Assembly: GCA_963724285.1 (NCBI GenBank) | Contig: CAVRUD010000032.1 | Span: 372,001-436,000 of the forward strand | DNA: 64,000 nucleotides | Source: CAVRUD01 sp963724285 | GTDB taxonomy: Bacteria > Chloroflexota > Chloroflexia > Thermomicrobiales > UBA6265 | Reading direction: 5' to 3' | Shown: positions 36,575 to 49,651 of the stretch, piece by piece | Layout: the number at the start of each line of letters is the position of its first letter | Position numbering within the stretch: the stretch's first letter is position 1 | The notes under the pieces: model-generated | Told to the model about the DNA's origin: nothing | Database searches by the model: none | Seen by the model: the letters and a program-made list of their open reading frames with translations, nothing else | Position numbers and translations under genes: made by a program

Positions 36575-37190
36575 GGTCCCCCTCCCCGGCTGGTCTCTAC
36601 GCACAGTTCGCGAGACCAGGAACCGGTCGTTGCAATCCTGCTTCAGTGCGTGAACGCCTGCGGAGCATCGAACGTTTCGAGCTCGTGATCCGCCGCGTCG
36701 GCCGGTGAGAACGCGTTCCGGCCAGGACTTCCTGAGCAGCTATTCAATGCTTGTCGAAGCAACATTCGCAGGCGCCCTCCACCCTGCGAACCAAAACTCC
36801 GGCAATGGCAAGACCCAATGCGTGGTTTCCTGCTGATCCTATCAGTTACAGCGACTGCGATCAAGCAAAAACGGCGTCATTCCGCGAGTTTCACCAATTC
36901 TGATACGCAACGAACGGCATGCCGGAATATTTGCCGCAATAGGCGGTCCTGGAACGGCCAGTCATAGAGCCGAAACGTCTCTCAGTGGCGGTAGTCTGGC
37001 AAAACCGATGGTGGAACTGTCTGACCTCGACGCAGTGAACGAGCAGCTAGGGCGCGTTGCGCAAACCTTGGCGCCGTGTCCTTGTCGCCCGGGGCCGCGG
37101 CGCGACGCCAACCATTTCGCTGAGCGCCCTAGACCCGGCTATCCCACCGTCGCAGTCCGACGAGCCCGAACCGCGCAAAGCGCAAAAATA
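36575..37190. other. intergenic region upstream of LPSTG gene
   Basis: Relatively AT-rich around 36800-36900, likely promoter. A fragment of an R1-type repeat (CTTGTCGCCCGGGGCCG) is at about 37080. No convincing gene. Confidence 0.4.
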
Positions 37191-37232
37191 CGAGGGGCCG
37201 GTGGCTGCGACGTCGCAGCCACCGGCCCCTCG
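37191..37232 (-). terminator. rho-independent terminator of first giant gene
   Basis: A perfect 42-bp palindrome (21-bp arms, CGAGGGGCCGGTGGCTGCGA core) lies 10 bp after the giant gene stop. On the minus strand it is followed by TATTTTTGCGC. This is one of the strongest terminators in the window. Confidence 0.85.
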
Positions 37233-37241
37233 CGTCTCCGT

Positions 37242-40200
37242 CTACGGGGTCGGTCCCGGCTCGCCGGCCGGAAAGGTGGTCGCCGCGGGCGGAGTCGGCG
37301 ACGTTGCGTTACGCAGGCTGACATCTCCGCCGTCGCCACCCTGGCCATTGCCGGTGGTGCTCGGTCCGCCGTTGCCGGCGACGCCTGCCACACCACCGAT
37401 GCCGCCCGCTGCGCTACCGGTCGAGACTTGGCCACCGATGCCGCCAACTGCTTCACCAGCGGACGCATCGCCGCTGTCGGCGCTGCCGCCGAGCCCACCG
37501 GAGTTCTGGACGGACCGCGTAACACCGCCGGTCGTGTTGCCCAGAGTTGCCGGTCCACCGGTCACGGCACCCGCGACCGCGTTTCCGCCGATCGAGTTGC
37601 CAGTCGTCGCGGGGCCGCCGGTCGATGGAAGGGCGACACTCGGGTCGTTTCCGACGGAGCCAGAGGCATCTCCAGACGATGCGCCGGTAGAGGCATCTCC
37701 TCCGACCGTCTCGATCGAGAGCGTTGTTCCACACGTTGCCGATCCACCTGGGCCGCTGCCGGCATCCCCAGCTACTGCCGGGCAGCCCGTCGTGGTTGCG
37801 ACGGCGGGACCGCCATTCGCCGGATCGGTCGTCGCGGGTCCGGCGGTGATCGGGGCGCCGGTTGCGGTCGAAGTCGCGACTCCGCCGATGCTGCCTCCGC
37901 CGTTCGCCGGGCCGCTTCCGAGCGACGGGCCACCGTTCGCCGGTGCGGATACCGCGGGCCCACCGGCCGCTCCACCTTCTGGGACAAAGGTATCGCCGCC
38001 GGTAGCGATGCTGTCGACGTCGCCGCCTGCGCCAGCGTTCGCCGGACCGCCGATGCCATCGCCGGCCAGGCCAGCGCCGCCGGTCGCTTCCGCATCGCCG
38101 GATGCAGCCGGGCTACCGCCACCTCCGTTACCACCCGGACCGGCGGGACCGCCCAACGCGGGACCGGAATCGCCGTCACCGCCCGGACCGGCAACGGCTT
38201 CGACTTCGCGATCGTTTCCGCCGGCCCGGACTACGCTGACCGCACTGGCGCTGCCGCCACGGCCGCCGGTGGCTGTGCCGCTGGTGGCGCTGCCACCAAT
38301 GCCGCCAGCGGCGCCATTTGCCGAGGATCCGCCAGTTGCGCTTCCGGAAATCGCACCACCACCGTTGCCGCCGGTTCCGATGCCGCCGGTACCGGAGCCC
38401 GCGGTCGCGTCGCCGCCGTTGCCGCCAGTGTTGCCGGCGCCATCGGTGAATCCGCCGGTGACGACACCGGTCGTGGCCGAACCACCGATCGCGTTGCCGG
38501 ATGCCGCCTCGCCACCCAGTGAAGCTCCGGCGGCGGCGGTACCACTGGTCCCCTTCCCGCCGGTCGTTGTGCCGTTGCTGGTCGTGCCCTGGGCGGTTCC
38601 ACCGGTGGCTGTCGCCAACCCCTGGCCGCCTATGACGTCGGTCGAGATCGTCGGACCGGCGGTGGCGGTACCACCGTCGCTGCCGTTCTCAATCCCACCG
38701 GCCGAACCATCGCCGGCCAGCGCGGTCGATCCGGTTGTGGTCGAGGTCGCCGATCCGCCGGTAACCGTCGACGTGGAAGCGTCTCCGCCGTTGTTGGATC
38801 CACCGGTTGCGGTGACCGTCGCGGTGCCTCCGGTGCCGACACCAGAGGTTGCCGCTCCACCGGTCCCGGAACCTCCGCCGTTGGCGACACCTGATGTGGC
38901 ACTGCCACCGGTAGCGGCGGCATTTGTCGTGTTGCCGCCGGTGGTGTTGCCGCTCGCGTTGCCGCCGGCGCCGGACTGGGCCGACCCGCCCTGACCGTTA
39001 CCGCCGTCACCGTCGCCGCCGTTCGTCGTCGCGTTCCCGGCGACGCCGTTTCCACCCGTGCCGCCACTGCCGCCGGTGCCACCGGCCCCGGCATTAGCGC
39101 TGCCGGACGCGCCCGTGCCGCCGTCCCCAGGCAGGGCAATACTGACGGTCTCGCATTCGCAACGGGAGTTGGTCGCAACCGCGCTGGCACTGCCGCCGTT
39201 GCCGCCCGCGGCAGCTCCGGACGTCGCCGCCGAGCCGACTCCGCCGGCGCCGCCGGCGCTCCCAACGCTACCGGTACCGATCCCGCCGACGGCCACGCCG
39301 CCAGATCCGCCGATACCGGCCGCGGCGACTCCCGCCCCGCCAACGGCAAGTCCACCATCGCCACCGCTGTTCTCGCCGCCGAAGACGTTTCCAAATCCAG
39401 TAACGCCGGCCGTGGCGTCGCCGCCATCGGTGAGGCCGCTGGTGCCGTTGCCCGCATCAGAGGTCCCGCCAGTCGCGGAACCGGAGGTGCCGTCGCCGCC
39501 AATGCCCGCGGCGCCGGACGAGTTACCACCAAGCGCATCGCCGCCGGACGCCGTCGCCGTCGCCGAACCTCCGGTCGTACCAACGTTGGTCGTGATGCCC
39601 GCCGTGGCAGACCCGCCGTTGCCGCCACTCGTGGCGTCTCCGCCCGCGGCGCCATCGCCTCCGGACGCGGGCCGGGCCGCAACATCGGCGTCAACTGCTC
39701 CGCCGGTCACCACGCCATTTGTCGCGGATCCGCCCGACGTCGAGCGGCCGACGGTTGTGATCGTCGATGTCCCACCGGTTGCCACACCGGAGGTCCCGGC
39801 TCCGCCGGCCGCGCTCGAGCCGCCGTTGCCGGTACCGGACGTTGCCGCACCGCCGGTCGCGTTCCCGCCGGTCGTGTTCGATGGGTTCGCCAGGGAGCCG
39901 GTATCGCCAGAGCCGCTTCCGCCGTTTCCACCGACGACGACTCCACCAACAGCGTCCCCTGCCTGGCCATTGCCGCCGTTGGCAATCGTGTTTCCGCCGG
40001 AGCCTGAGCCGCCGTCACCTCCAGCGCCGCCGGTGCTTCCGGCGCCACCGTTGGCGACGCCGCTGATGCCGTTGCCACCATCACCGCCGACCGCTGAGGA
40101 AATCGCGGCGCTGGACGTCTCGTTGCCGTAGGAGACGGTCGCGCGGGCGAGGGTATTGCCACCCTGGCCGCCCGTGGACTGTCCCGATGTCGCCTGGCCA

Positions 40201-43200
40201 GCGGCGCCGGACGCGCCGCCATTGCCGCCGTCGACACCGTTGCCCGCACCGCTGCTGGCAAATCCACCATTGCCACCGGTTCCGTCGGCCGCCAGGCCTT
40301 CGCCGCCAATGGCTGCGCCACCCGCGCCGCCGCTGTTGCTTCCGCCGAAGACCGCGCCGCCGATCGTCGCCCCGCCAGCGGCATTGCCACCACTAGCCGC
40401 GCCGCCGGTGCCGGCACCGGAGAGCGAGTTGCCGCCGGTCGCGTTGCCCGCGACGGCATTTCCACCGGTGTTAGAGCCGCCCGGCAGACCAACGACATCG
40501 CCTGACGCGTTGCCGCCGGTGGCGGTGCTGGTTGCGCTACCGCCAATATTGCTGTCGTTTGCGACCCGACCGAGCGAGGCAGCGCCACCGGCGCCGCCAT
40601 CACCGGCCATATCGCCGCCGTCGCCGCCATCGCCGCCCGTCGCCGGTCCGCCGGTCGTCGTCAACGGATCACCGTCGGTACCGGCCGCACCGCCGGTGGT
40701 GGAGTTCGCCGAAGCGGCTCCACCGCTGCTTCCGGTGCCTGTGACGGCCTGGGTCACCGCGCCGCCGTTGGCTGCGCCGGTGGTGGCCGCTCCTCCGCCA
40801 CCCGCCGAGCCACCCACGCCAGCACCTGCCGTTGCCGCGCCGCCTGTAGTCGCTCCACCGGTGGTCACGCCGCTGAGCGTGTTACCCGAGGCCGAGCCGC
40901 CATTGCCACCGTTCGAGTTGCCACCAGTTGCGTCTCCGCCATTGCCGGCGGCGTTTTCGCCGCCGACGGTAAGGGCCCCTGCGGTTGTCCCACCGACCGC
41001 GGCTCCACCGGTGGCATCGCCACCCGTGCCGCTTCCGGCGGTACTCTCTCCGCCATCGGCGGTCAGGCCAATCGCCGCGCCTCCGCGGTTGCCAGAAGCT
41101 CCGGTTCCCTGCCCGGACACATTGCCGGTCGCGCTTCCACCGATTGCCGAGATCGTGGCGTCGCCACCGGCGTTGCCATTCGACGTCGCACCGCCCACCG
41201 CCGCCGACCCACCGGCGCCGCCCTGAGCATCGAGGAGGCCGCCATTGCCGCCATTACCGCCGGTGGCCAAGCTAAACGCAGCGCCCTCAAGAGGATCGAC
41301 CCCAACCGCGACATCGCCGCCGGTGGTCGTGGCAACGGCAGCCGAGCCGCCGGTATTGGTGCCACCAGTGATGTTCGCCGTGACCGATCCACCCGTCGCG
41401 GCGCCGTTCTGGGCCGCACCACCGGCCGCGGAAGACCCGCCAGTGGCGGCCCCGCCGGTCGCGGCACCACCGGAGCGATTGCCGCTCGCCGTCGCGCCTC
41501 CGGTCGTATTGCCAGATGCGTTACCACCGTCGCCGGCGTTGGCGCCGGTCCCGCCGGCATTGACATCATCACCACCGGTGCCATTCCCGGCATTCGCGAC
41601 CGACGCTCCACCGGTGCCGGCGCCTCCGTTTCCGCCGCTGCCGAACTCACCGGTGTTGTCGCCGGCATCGCCGCCCGTCGCCGCTCCAGACGTCGCGCTG
41701 CCGCCGATGCCGCCGGATGCCGCCGTCGTCAGGTTGCACTGGCACTGATTGTCGAGCGTGGTCGCGACGGAATCTCCGCCGCTTCCGCCGGTCGCGCTTC
41801 CGGATGTTGCGGCTGCGCCGCTAGCGCCGCTGCCGGCATCACCGCCGTCGCCGCCGAGTGAAGAGCCAGCACTCGCGCTGCCACCGGCGCCACCGAATCC
41901 GGTGCCCCCCGCCCCAACGGCGCCCGCGGTCGAACCGCCGGCGCCACCGACGTTCTCACCGCCAAAGGTGTTACCGCCGACCGTCCCGCCGCCGCCACTG
42001 GCGGCCCCGCCGGTTGCGTCGCCGCCGGATGCCGAACCGGCGGCGGTATTGCCGCCCAGGCTGTAGCCGCCCGCGGAGTTGCCGCCGAGGTTGTTGCTGC
42101 CGGAGACGTTCCCGATCACCGCTCCAGAGCGGAGCGTGACCGTCGCATCTCCGCCGAGATTGCTGGATGCCGAGGAATCGCTGGTCACAGTCGCGGAACC
42201 ACCGGCGCCGCCGGTGGCTGCGATGCCGTCGCCGCCGTCACCACCGGCCCCACCGATCGCGGAGGCGCCGCCAAGCGAGACCAAGACCGATCCGGCCGTC
42301 ACCGCGCCCGATTGGGCTGCTGTCGAGCCACCGGTCGAATTGGTTCCACCGGTTACGCTCTGGCTGACGGCACCGCCGGTAGCGGCACCACCCTGTCCGA
42401 TCCCACCCGTACCCGAGGTACCACCGGTCGCGCCGCCGCCGATCGCGGCACCACCATTGGCGCTTCCGCCGGTCGTGCTGCCGCCCGCGGTATTGCCGGC
42501 ACTTGAACCGCCGTTGCCGCCGCTGGCATTGCCGCTGCCGCCAGCGCCGCCGACGCCATCGCCACCGGACGCGGTTGCCGAGCCGCCGGTGGAATCGCCG
42601 CCGATACCGGCGGTGCCGCCGTCGCCGCCGTCGCCGCCGGATGCGGCACCGGTGGAAGCGGTGCCGCCATTCCCCGCCGCCGATGTTGCGGTATGTGCGG
42701 ATCCTCCACCTATATCGCCTTCGGATGTGGCCACGGCATCTCCACCGTCGCCGCTCCGGGCATTGCCACTGCTGGCGGCGGCTCCTGCGCCGCCGTTGCC
42801 CGCATCGCCACCATCACCGGCGATCGCGGTCCCGCCTCCGGCCTGGCCACCGTTGCCGCCAACGCCGTTGCCGCCAACGCCATCGCCGGCAACGCCGGCA
42901 CCGCCGGCGCCGCCATCGTTCGAGCCGCCTTCGACGTTGCCGCCGGTGGTGGCGCTGCTTGTAGCGGCGCCACTTATCGCTGTGCCGCCGATCGCAGCGC
43001 CGCCGGTGGAATCACCGCCGACGCCGTGTCCGCCGACTCCACTGCCACCCTGGGCGATGCCGCCGGAGACATTGCCGGTAAGCGCGCCACCGGTGACAGT
43101 CTGCGAGGCAGACCCACCGACATTTCCGGTGCTCGTCGTATCCGCGGCCGTCGCGAAGCCGCCCGGGCCACCTGCGGCGTCCGTGTCACTACCACCGACA

Positions 43201-46200
43201 CCGCCACTGCTCGCAACGGCCGACCCACCGGTGACCGATTGATCCACGGAAGCGGCGGACGTCACGCCCGTGTTGAGATTACCGCCGTCGTTGGTGCTGC
43301 CGGTGATCGATCCGGTCACCGCACCTCCGGTGCCGATCCCGCCAGTACCCAAACCACCTGCCGCACTGCCACCGCCGGTCGCGCCGCCGCCGACCGCGCC
43401 GCCGCTTGTGGCGGCTCCGCCGATGGTGGCACCGCTCGAGGTATCGCCGGAAACGTTGCCGCCGTTGCCACCGTTGCCAATGCCACCGTCGCCGTCGCCG
43501 CCGGTACCCGCGCCGCCACGAGTCGTCGCGCTGCCGGCGGTTGCATCTCCGGCTGACCCGGCTGTGCCCGCGGCCCCACCGTTGCCACCGATCGCGGCGC
43601 CGGATGTCGCCGCGCTGCCGCTGCCACCCGTGGCGTTCGAGATGACGACGCAATCACAGGTCGAGTTCGTTGATTCGGCGGTCGCCGTACCGGCGGCTCC
43701 ACCGCGAGCATCACCGGAGTCGCCGCGCCCGCCAGATCCACCGGAACCGCCGGCGCCGCCGTTTCCAGCGACCGCCCCACCAGCGGCGGACGTGCCGCCA
43801 GAACCGCCGGTACCGATACCGCCGATCCCATCGCCACCCACGCCTTCGCCGCCGTTTCCGGCGTCGTTGTCGCCACCTGACGTCGTTCCACCGCCGGTCA
43901 GGCCGCTCGTCGCGTTGCCGGAGGTCGCGGCTCCACCGATCGCGGATCCGGCACGCGAATCGCCGCCAAGGCCATTGCCGCCGGAGCTACCGCCGCCGGT
44001 GTAGTCGCCCGACGTTACGGATCCGGTTGCGCCCGCGCCAACCGCAGACACCGTTGCCGACCCACCGATCGAGCCGGCTCCGGTCGTCGTGCCAGACGAT
44101 GACGTCCCGCCGGCTCCACCGTCGGAATCGGTACCTGCGCCGTTCGCGCCGCCGTCCCCGGCAACAACCGATGAGCCGAAGACTTCACTTGAAACGGACC
44201 CGCCGCTGGCTCCAGCGTTGGTCACGCCCTGACCGGCATTCGAGCCTCCGGAAACCGTGAGCGTGGCATCGCCACCATTACCCGCACCGCCCGCGGCGTT
44301 GCCACCGGTCGCCGCGACTCCTCCCGTCGCAGCGCCACCCTGCGCTACTCCCGACCTGGCTGCGCCGCCGGTGACATTGCCACCGGTCGTGTCGCCGGTC
44401 GCGGTTCCGCCATTTCCACCGGCGGCGTCACCGCCGGCGCCAAGACCGCCGGCGCCAGAACCGCCATTGGCATCGGCGGTGTCACCGATTGCGACGCCGC
44501 CCTGGGTGCCCCCAGAACCGGACGCACCGTTGCCGCCGGTTGCGGCGCCGCTGTTTGCGGTGCCTCCCGCGCCGCCCTGCGCAGTCGCATCAGCCCGGAT
44601 AGCTGCAACCGACGCCCCGCCGGCGGTGCCGCCGATGGCGGTGCCGCTATCGCCCGTGCCGCCGTTGCCGCCGTTGCCGCCCCGGCCACCGTTGCCGCCG
44701 GTTGCGGCTCCGCCGGAGGAATTGCCGCCGCTACCGCCATTGCCCGCGCCGCCAATGCCAGCCCCACCGCTGCCGTCGCCGCCCGCGCCGCCATCATTCC
44801 GACCGCCAACGGTTGCGCCGCCGGTCGTCGCGCCACTGGAGGCCGAGCCCGAGGTAGCGGCACCGCCGGTGCCATCGCCAGAAACAGCGTGTCCCGCGGT
44901 CGCGTCACCGCCGTTGCCGGCGCGGCCGGTCGTCGCGCCACTGCTGACATCGCCTAGTGCATCTCCAGCGTCGGCGGTTATATCCGCCGCGCCGCCGGTA
45001 TGGCCACCACCGGTGACAGACTCGCTGGAAGCGGCGCCACCGGCGCCACCCGCGCCGCCGACACCGGCCCCGCCGGCTCCACCGGAGCCAGCCGTGACGG
45101 CATTGCCGCTGACCGTGCTGGAGACATTGCCTCCAGCCGCTACGGTGCTGTTCGTCGCGGATCCGCCCGAGTTCGTGCTGCCTGTCGTCGTGCCGGAGGC
45201 GTCGCCACCGGAACCGTCGCCGCCCGTGGCGATCCCACCTGCGCCCGCTCCCGCGCCGGTCCCGTTCCCCGCGACGGCATTACCGGAGATCGCTGCGCCG
45301 CCGGACGTGTTACCGCCGGTGGTATCGCCGCCACCGGAGCCGCCATTTCCACCGATGCCGTCGCCGCCGATGCCGCCGCCGCCGGAACCGTCGCCGCCGG
45401 TCGCGTTCGCGGCCCCTGCGGTGCCGTCGCCACCGTTCGCGCCCGCGCCGCCATTTCCGGCCGATCCGCCGGTTGCGGCGCCGCTGGTGCCCGAACCGCC
45501 ATTGCCGCCGTTGGACTCGGCGTCGACGGCAAAACCGCCATTGGTGCTGGCGTTGGTCGAGGCGGCGCCAGCGGTTGCGCCACGCGTGTTGCCAGATTCG
45601 GCCCGGCCGCCATTTCCGGCTGCCCCGCCGTTACCTCCGGCACCACCGCTGCCGGCCCCGCCGATTGCGAAACCTCCGCTCCCGCCGTTTCCAGCACCGC
45701 CAAGACCTGCGCCACCGGTACCGGTGCCACCGGCGCCGCCGCTGTTCGAGCCGCCTTCGGTCGAACCACCGGTCGTCACGCCGCTGGCAGCATCGCCGGA
45801 CCGGGCTGCGCCACCGATGCCTGAGCCAGCGTCGGAGTTGCCGCCGGTGGCGTCACCGCCGGTGGCGTCACCGCCGGTATTGTTCCCGCCTTCGGTATCG
45901 CCGTCGGCATTGCCACCCACAGCGTCCGCCGTTGCATTGCCGCCGGAGTTGGCCAGGGATGTCGTGCTGCCGCCAGTCGCGGCGCCACCATTGCCACCGT
46001 CATCGATGACGCCGCCGTTGCCGCCCGCGCCGCCTTGGACATCTGCCCCAGTGACATTGCTAATGACGTCGCCACCGGTTGCGCCGGCATTTGTGGCGGA
46101 ACCACCGACGTTCGAGCCGCCGTTGACGACGCCGTTCGCGGTACCGCCGGTCGCACTGCCGGCCGTCGCGTTGCCGCCGGCCTGAGCGGCGCCACCTACT

Positions 46201-47083
46201 CCGGTGCCGCCGGTGGCCGCGCCGACCATTGCCGCGCCACCCGTGGTATATCCGCCGGTGGTATCGCCGGAGGCGTCGCCACCGCCACCACCCTGACCAT
46301 TCCCACCGGTACCGTTTCCACCGATACCGTTGCCGCCATCAGTGGTCGCCGCGCCACCGGTGCCATCGCCACCAACCCCCGCGGCGCCACCGGAGCCGCC
46401 GTTGGCGCCGGTCGCCGTCCCGCTGGTCGCAGACCCTCCCTCGCCGCCAACCGCATTGGCGTTGACTGGTTGCTGCCCGCTACCACCCACGGCATTGACG
46501 GTGGCGTTGCCACCGACGCCGCCGGTCGCCGAACCGGTGACGGCTCCGCCGCCATTGCCGCCGCGGCCACCGTTGCCGCCAAGTCCGCCGGTGCCGTTCC
46601 CACCAGTCGACACGCCTCCCTGGCCGCCGGTTCCCTGGCCGCCAGTGGCGCTGCCGCCGATGCCATCGCCACCGGAGCCGGCGATGTTGTTGCCGCCGGT
46701 TGTGCTCCCGCCGGTCGTCGTACCAGAGGTGGCACTTCCCGTGACGGCGGAGCCACCGGTGCCGTCACCGGCGATCGAATGTCCACCGGTCGCGATTCCA
46801 CCCCTTCCGGTACCCCCGGATTGGGCGCCGCCGACGACGTCGCCGGAGACGGAACCACCGGTCGAGGTCGAGGTGGCATCTCCTCCGCGATTGCCGAGAG
46901 ATGTCGTGTCCCCGGCTATCGCGGAACCGCCGGTCCCGACAGCTCCCATGCCTGTGGCTTCACCCTCATCGCCGCCGGTGACGAAGCCTCCATCGACGGT
47001 CGACACCACATCGCCACCGCTCGCCGATCCGGACGACGCTGAGCCTGCATTGTTGATCGCGCCGTTGGTCTGGTTGGTGGCGT
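37242..47083 (-). CDS. giant glycine-rich modular protein 1, main part
   Basis: This encodes about 3,280 residues continuous with the N-terminal part after one frame break near 47084. The open frame with its own Met runs 37242-47009. Composition is dominated by Gly, Ala, Thr, Ser, Asn and Asp, with almost no Lys or aromatics. At least ten modules of about 310 residues carry the marker TTGGxTxGGxNxGGxGG (variants NNIAG, SNSGG, RNDGG, DNDAG, ENVGG, GNTGG). Three modules hold a CxC pair (RCECET, QCQCNL, TCDCVV). The pattern GGxGG suggests stacked polyglycine-II helices, like PE-PGRS or antifreeze proteins (inference). There is no LPxTG tail; it ends FPAGEPGPTP. The antisense frame is a long Pro-rich shadow. 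Confidence 0.82.
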
Positions 47084-48440
47084 GACACCGACGTTGCCAC
47101 CGAAGCCGTCGCCGGCTATCGCTGAACCACCGGAAGATGCGCTTCCACCTGTGGCATCGCCGCCTCTGGCATCGCCGACGGTGGCGCTACCGCCGACCGT
47201 ATCCCCACCGATCGTCTCGCCGGAGGAATGACCGCCGTCCCCACCGGACGCGCTGCCGCTGGCACCGCTGCCGCCGGTACCGTCGCCGCCGAGGGCGCTC
47301 GCGTTGCCTGCGTTTCCAGCGCCGCCCGCGCCGGCAGCTCCGCCCGAACCGCCGTTGCCGCCGGCCGCGGCTCCGCTGGTGGCATCGCCGCCGTCGCCGC
47401 CTTCAAAGGTGATGCTGACCGGAGAACCGGAATCGGTCTCGGTCGCGACTCCTCCGGCGCCGTTGTCGACCGCGCCGGACGTGGCGAGACCCGCGATGCC
47501 ACCGGCACCGCCGGTGCCGCCGATGCCGCCCGTCTTTGTGCCGCCGGTGGTGATTCCGCCGAATCCGCCCGTCCCGTCGCCTGCGTAGACATCGCCGGCC
47601 CGCGCCGTACCGCCGTTGCCGGCGACGTTGCCGCCGCCGATGGTGGAACCGCCGGTGGTTGCCCCGGCGGTCGCGTTACCGCCGGTCGCGCTGCCGCCTA
47701 TCGCGTCACCGCCGAGCGAGTTGCCGCCGGTGGCGCCGCCACCAAAGCCATCGCCGCCGCTATCGACGCCACCGGTCGTACTGCCGGTCGCGTCGCCACC
47801 GGTAGCGGTGGAGGTACCGTCACCGCCCGTGTTGCCCTGATTAGTAACGCCGCCGGCGGTTGCGCCGCCGCCTCCTGTACCGCTTCCGTCCTCGGAAACA
47901 GGTGGGACGGTATTTTCGACGATCGTTCCGCCATCGCTGTCGCCGGTCGAGGCCGAGCCGGCATTGTTGGCGCCACCGTCGACATCACCGATGGCATCGC
48001 CACCGACGCCTGCGCCGCCGGTCGCGGCGCCGCCGTTCTGGCTGTTGCCACCAACGGCGTCCCCGCCGCCTGCACCGCCACCTGAAGCGGCGCCACCGGT
48101 CGTGTTGCCACCGGTGGATCCGCCGGTGGCCGTTCCGCCGGCGCCTGGATCTTCGCTACCCGGAACCGCGCCGCCACCGGTCTGGCCGCCGCCCTCGCCG
48201 GTAACATCGCCACCAGTGGCATCGCCGCCGGTGGCGGGATCTGCGCCGCTCCCCGGATCTCCGTTGGAGGTGCCCCCCTGGGTTTCATCGCCGGCCGAAC
48301 CATCCTGGAATACGGCCGCCTGGGTTTGGCTTCCGCCGGATCCGCCGGCTAGGGCCACGGCGGGGGCGGCAAACCACCCCGTGATGAGCAGCAAAACGGC
48401 GAGCAAGCGCACATGCGCTCCGAAGCCGGTCAGCGTCACT
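46916..48440 (-). CDS. giant glycine-rich protein 1, N-terminal part with signal peptide
   Basis: GTG 48440 (AGGGGG 7 bases upstream) begins VTLTGFGAHVRLLAVLLLITGWFAAPAVALAGG. This is a secretion signal ending in ALA, the same design as the second giant and the small LPDTG protein. A short variable segment (TQAAVFQDGSAGDETQGG) and then Gly-rich modules follow. The first module marker (GATTGGSTIGGGNVAGNGG) and DVYAGDGTGGFGGITTGG are close to module 1 of giant 2. Sequence is coherent to about 47084. Beyond that this frame becomes Arg/Pro-rich, while the neighbouring frame continues ATNQTNGAINNAGSASSG, so a one-base indel splits the gene. An in-frame ATG at 48601 is a less likely start. Confidence 0.8.
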
Positions 48441-48856
48441 GCCGGCCCCCTACGCTCCGGCCGGTCCAGTCCGGAGCGAGAGCCGCGCCGTTGACCCATC
48501 GACCGCGATGCAGGACGTGACATGGAGAAGCCGCTCCTCTGCTCAGAAGAGCGGTTCTGGTCGATCGCGGCCTCGCGAGCGCCGTATTGATTTGCCATCA
48601 CCGATCCGGTCCTGCCATCGGGCCCTTCCCGGTCCCTACCGGCGTTCCACGCATGAGCGCCCCAAGCGCCGTGCTGGTGAGCTAGTGAGCTGTGGTTGGC
48701 CTATGCCGCCGAGCGAGATCGCGAGCTGTCCATGGGCTTCCCTCACCCGGACGTGGGGCCGCGCATCGACGCCGCTCGCCGACCGCGATTGCCGCTAACG
48801 ATCCCCGACCGTGCTCCGATTTCCGAGGCGCCGATCAGCATGCATAGAATAAGCAC

Positions 48857-48885
48857 ATCGTAACAGGCCGAAACGGCTCCCACAA
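48857..48885 (-). promoter_or_regulatory. conserved promoter of giant gene 1
   Basis: Minus strand TTGTGG (48885-48880), 17 bp, TACGAT (48862-48857). The same hexamers, spacing and flanking bases (AATGCTTGTG..., CTATGC...CTGATCGGCGCC) recur upstream of giant gene 2, so the two promoters are homologous. It gives a leader of about 410 bases. Confidence 0.6.
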
Positions 48886-49188
48886 GCATTGTGAACCGAA
48901 ACGGCCAGCAAAGATGTGCAATGCGCCAAGCGCAGGTTTTTTTCCGCAATACCTACCGCTTTTCGCGGTGATCCCAACCAAAATGCTTTCAGAACACAAG
49001 AGGTGTTTGCACGTATTACGGGGAACCTCCTGGCCCTGCGATTCGGCGATGCAAGCCGCCATCCGGACCCATGCGCGACGTTTTCTCGCGTGCCACCGCT
49101 GGCTAGATAGGTGGCAATGGGGCACCCATGGGTCTGAAGTCGAGAACCTAACCCACAACGCCTGAGGCCGCTCAGCTCGGAAAGGCAT

Positions 49189-49217
49189 GAGCGCCGCGGT
49201 TGATGACCGCGGCGCTC
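49189..49217. terminator. hairpin terminator-like structure
   Basis: GAGCGCCGCGGT pairs perfectly with ACCGCGGCGCTC around TGATG. The same stem occurs at 58839-58869. T runs are weak, and it lies about 440 bp beyond the giant 2 stop. Confidence 0.5.
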
Positions 49218-49381
49218 TCTGCACGACATGAGCGTGATCGAGTGACTGGCCCCTAAGGGACCACAGCCGTCAATAGCTTAGAACTTCTAGCAAAACCCCT
49301 CGGCGGCGGCGGACGCCAGGTTGATGGAGGTGGCGGAATGGATCGGGTGTTTGCGGGGGCATCGGTGGCCCTGTTGCCCCG

Positions 49382-49645
49382 CCGCCCGGGGCTCACGGCC
49401 CGGGCTCAACGTCACAGCCTCTCCGAGGCTAACGGAGCGCACGCTCTAGCCTCGGAGAGGCTGTCACTGTGAGCCCGGGCCAACCTTGGGCCGTGAGCCC
49501 CGGGCGGCCGGGGATGGTGCGTCCCCGTTTCTTCCGCGTCGCCAAAGCCCGCGATCAATTCGTCGATGTCCATCAACCTGGCGCTGCACCGACGACATCC
49601 CTCCGGCACTGGGCCGAACGGCGCGGCGCCCGACGGCCTTGATCG
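49382..49645. repeat. R2-family repeat, copy A
   Basis: It opens with GGGGCTCACGGCCCGGGCTC, contains the AGCCTCTCCGAGGCT and AGCCTCGGAGAGGCT hairpins, and has a second block GGCCGTGAGCCCCGGGCGGC. It ends with a segment (CATCAACCTGGCGCTGCACC) repeated near 61.2 kb in reverse and 61.65 kb in direct orientation. It abuts the giant 2 stop codon. Confidence 0.8.
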
Positions 49646-49651
49646 GCGCTC

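Noticed and set aside
37057..48494. Very long Pro/Ala/Val-rich open frames on the plus strand opposite giant gene 1
   Set aside because: They are the antisense of GGx codons (GGC-GGN read as GCC/CCG). They have no ribosome site or signal, and the Gly-rich frame has the signal peptide, promoter and terminator.
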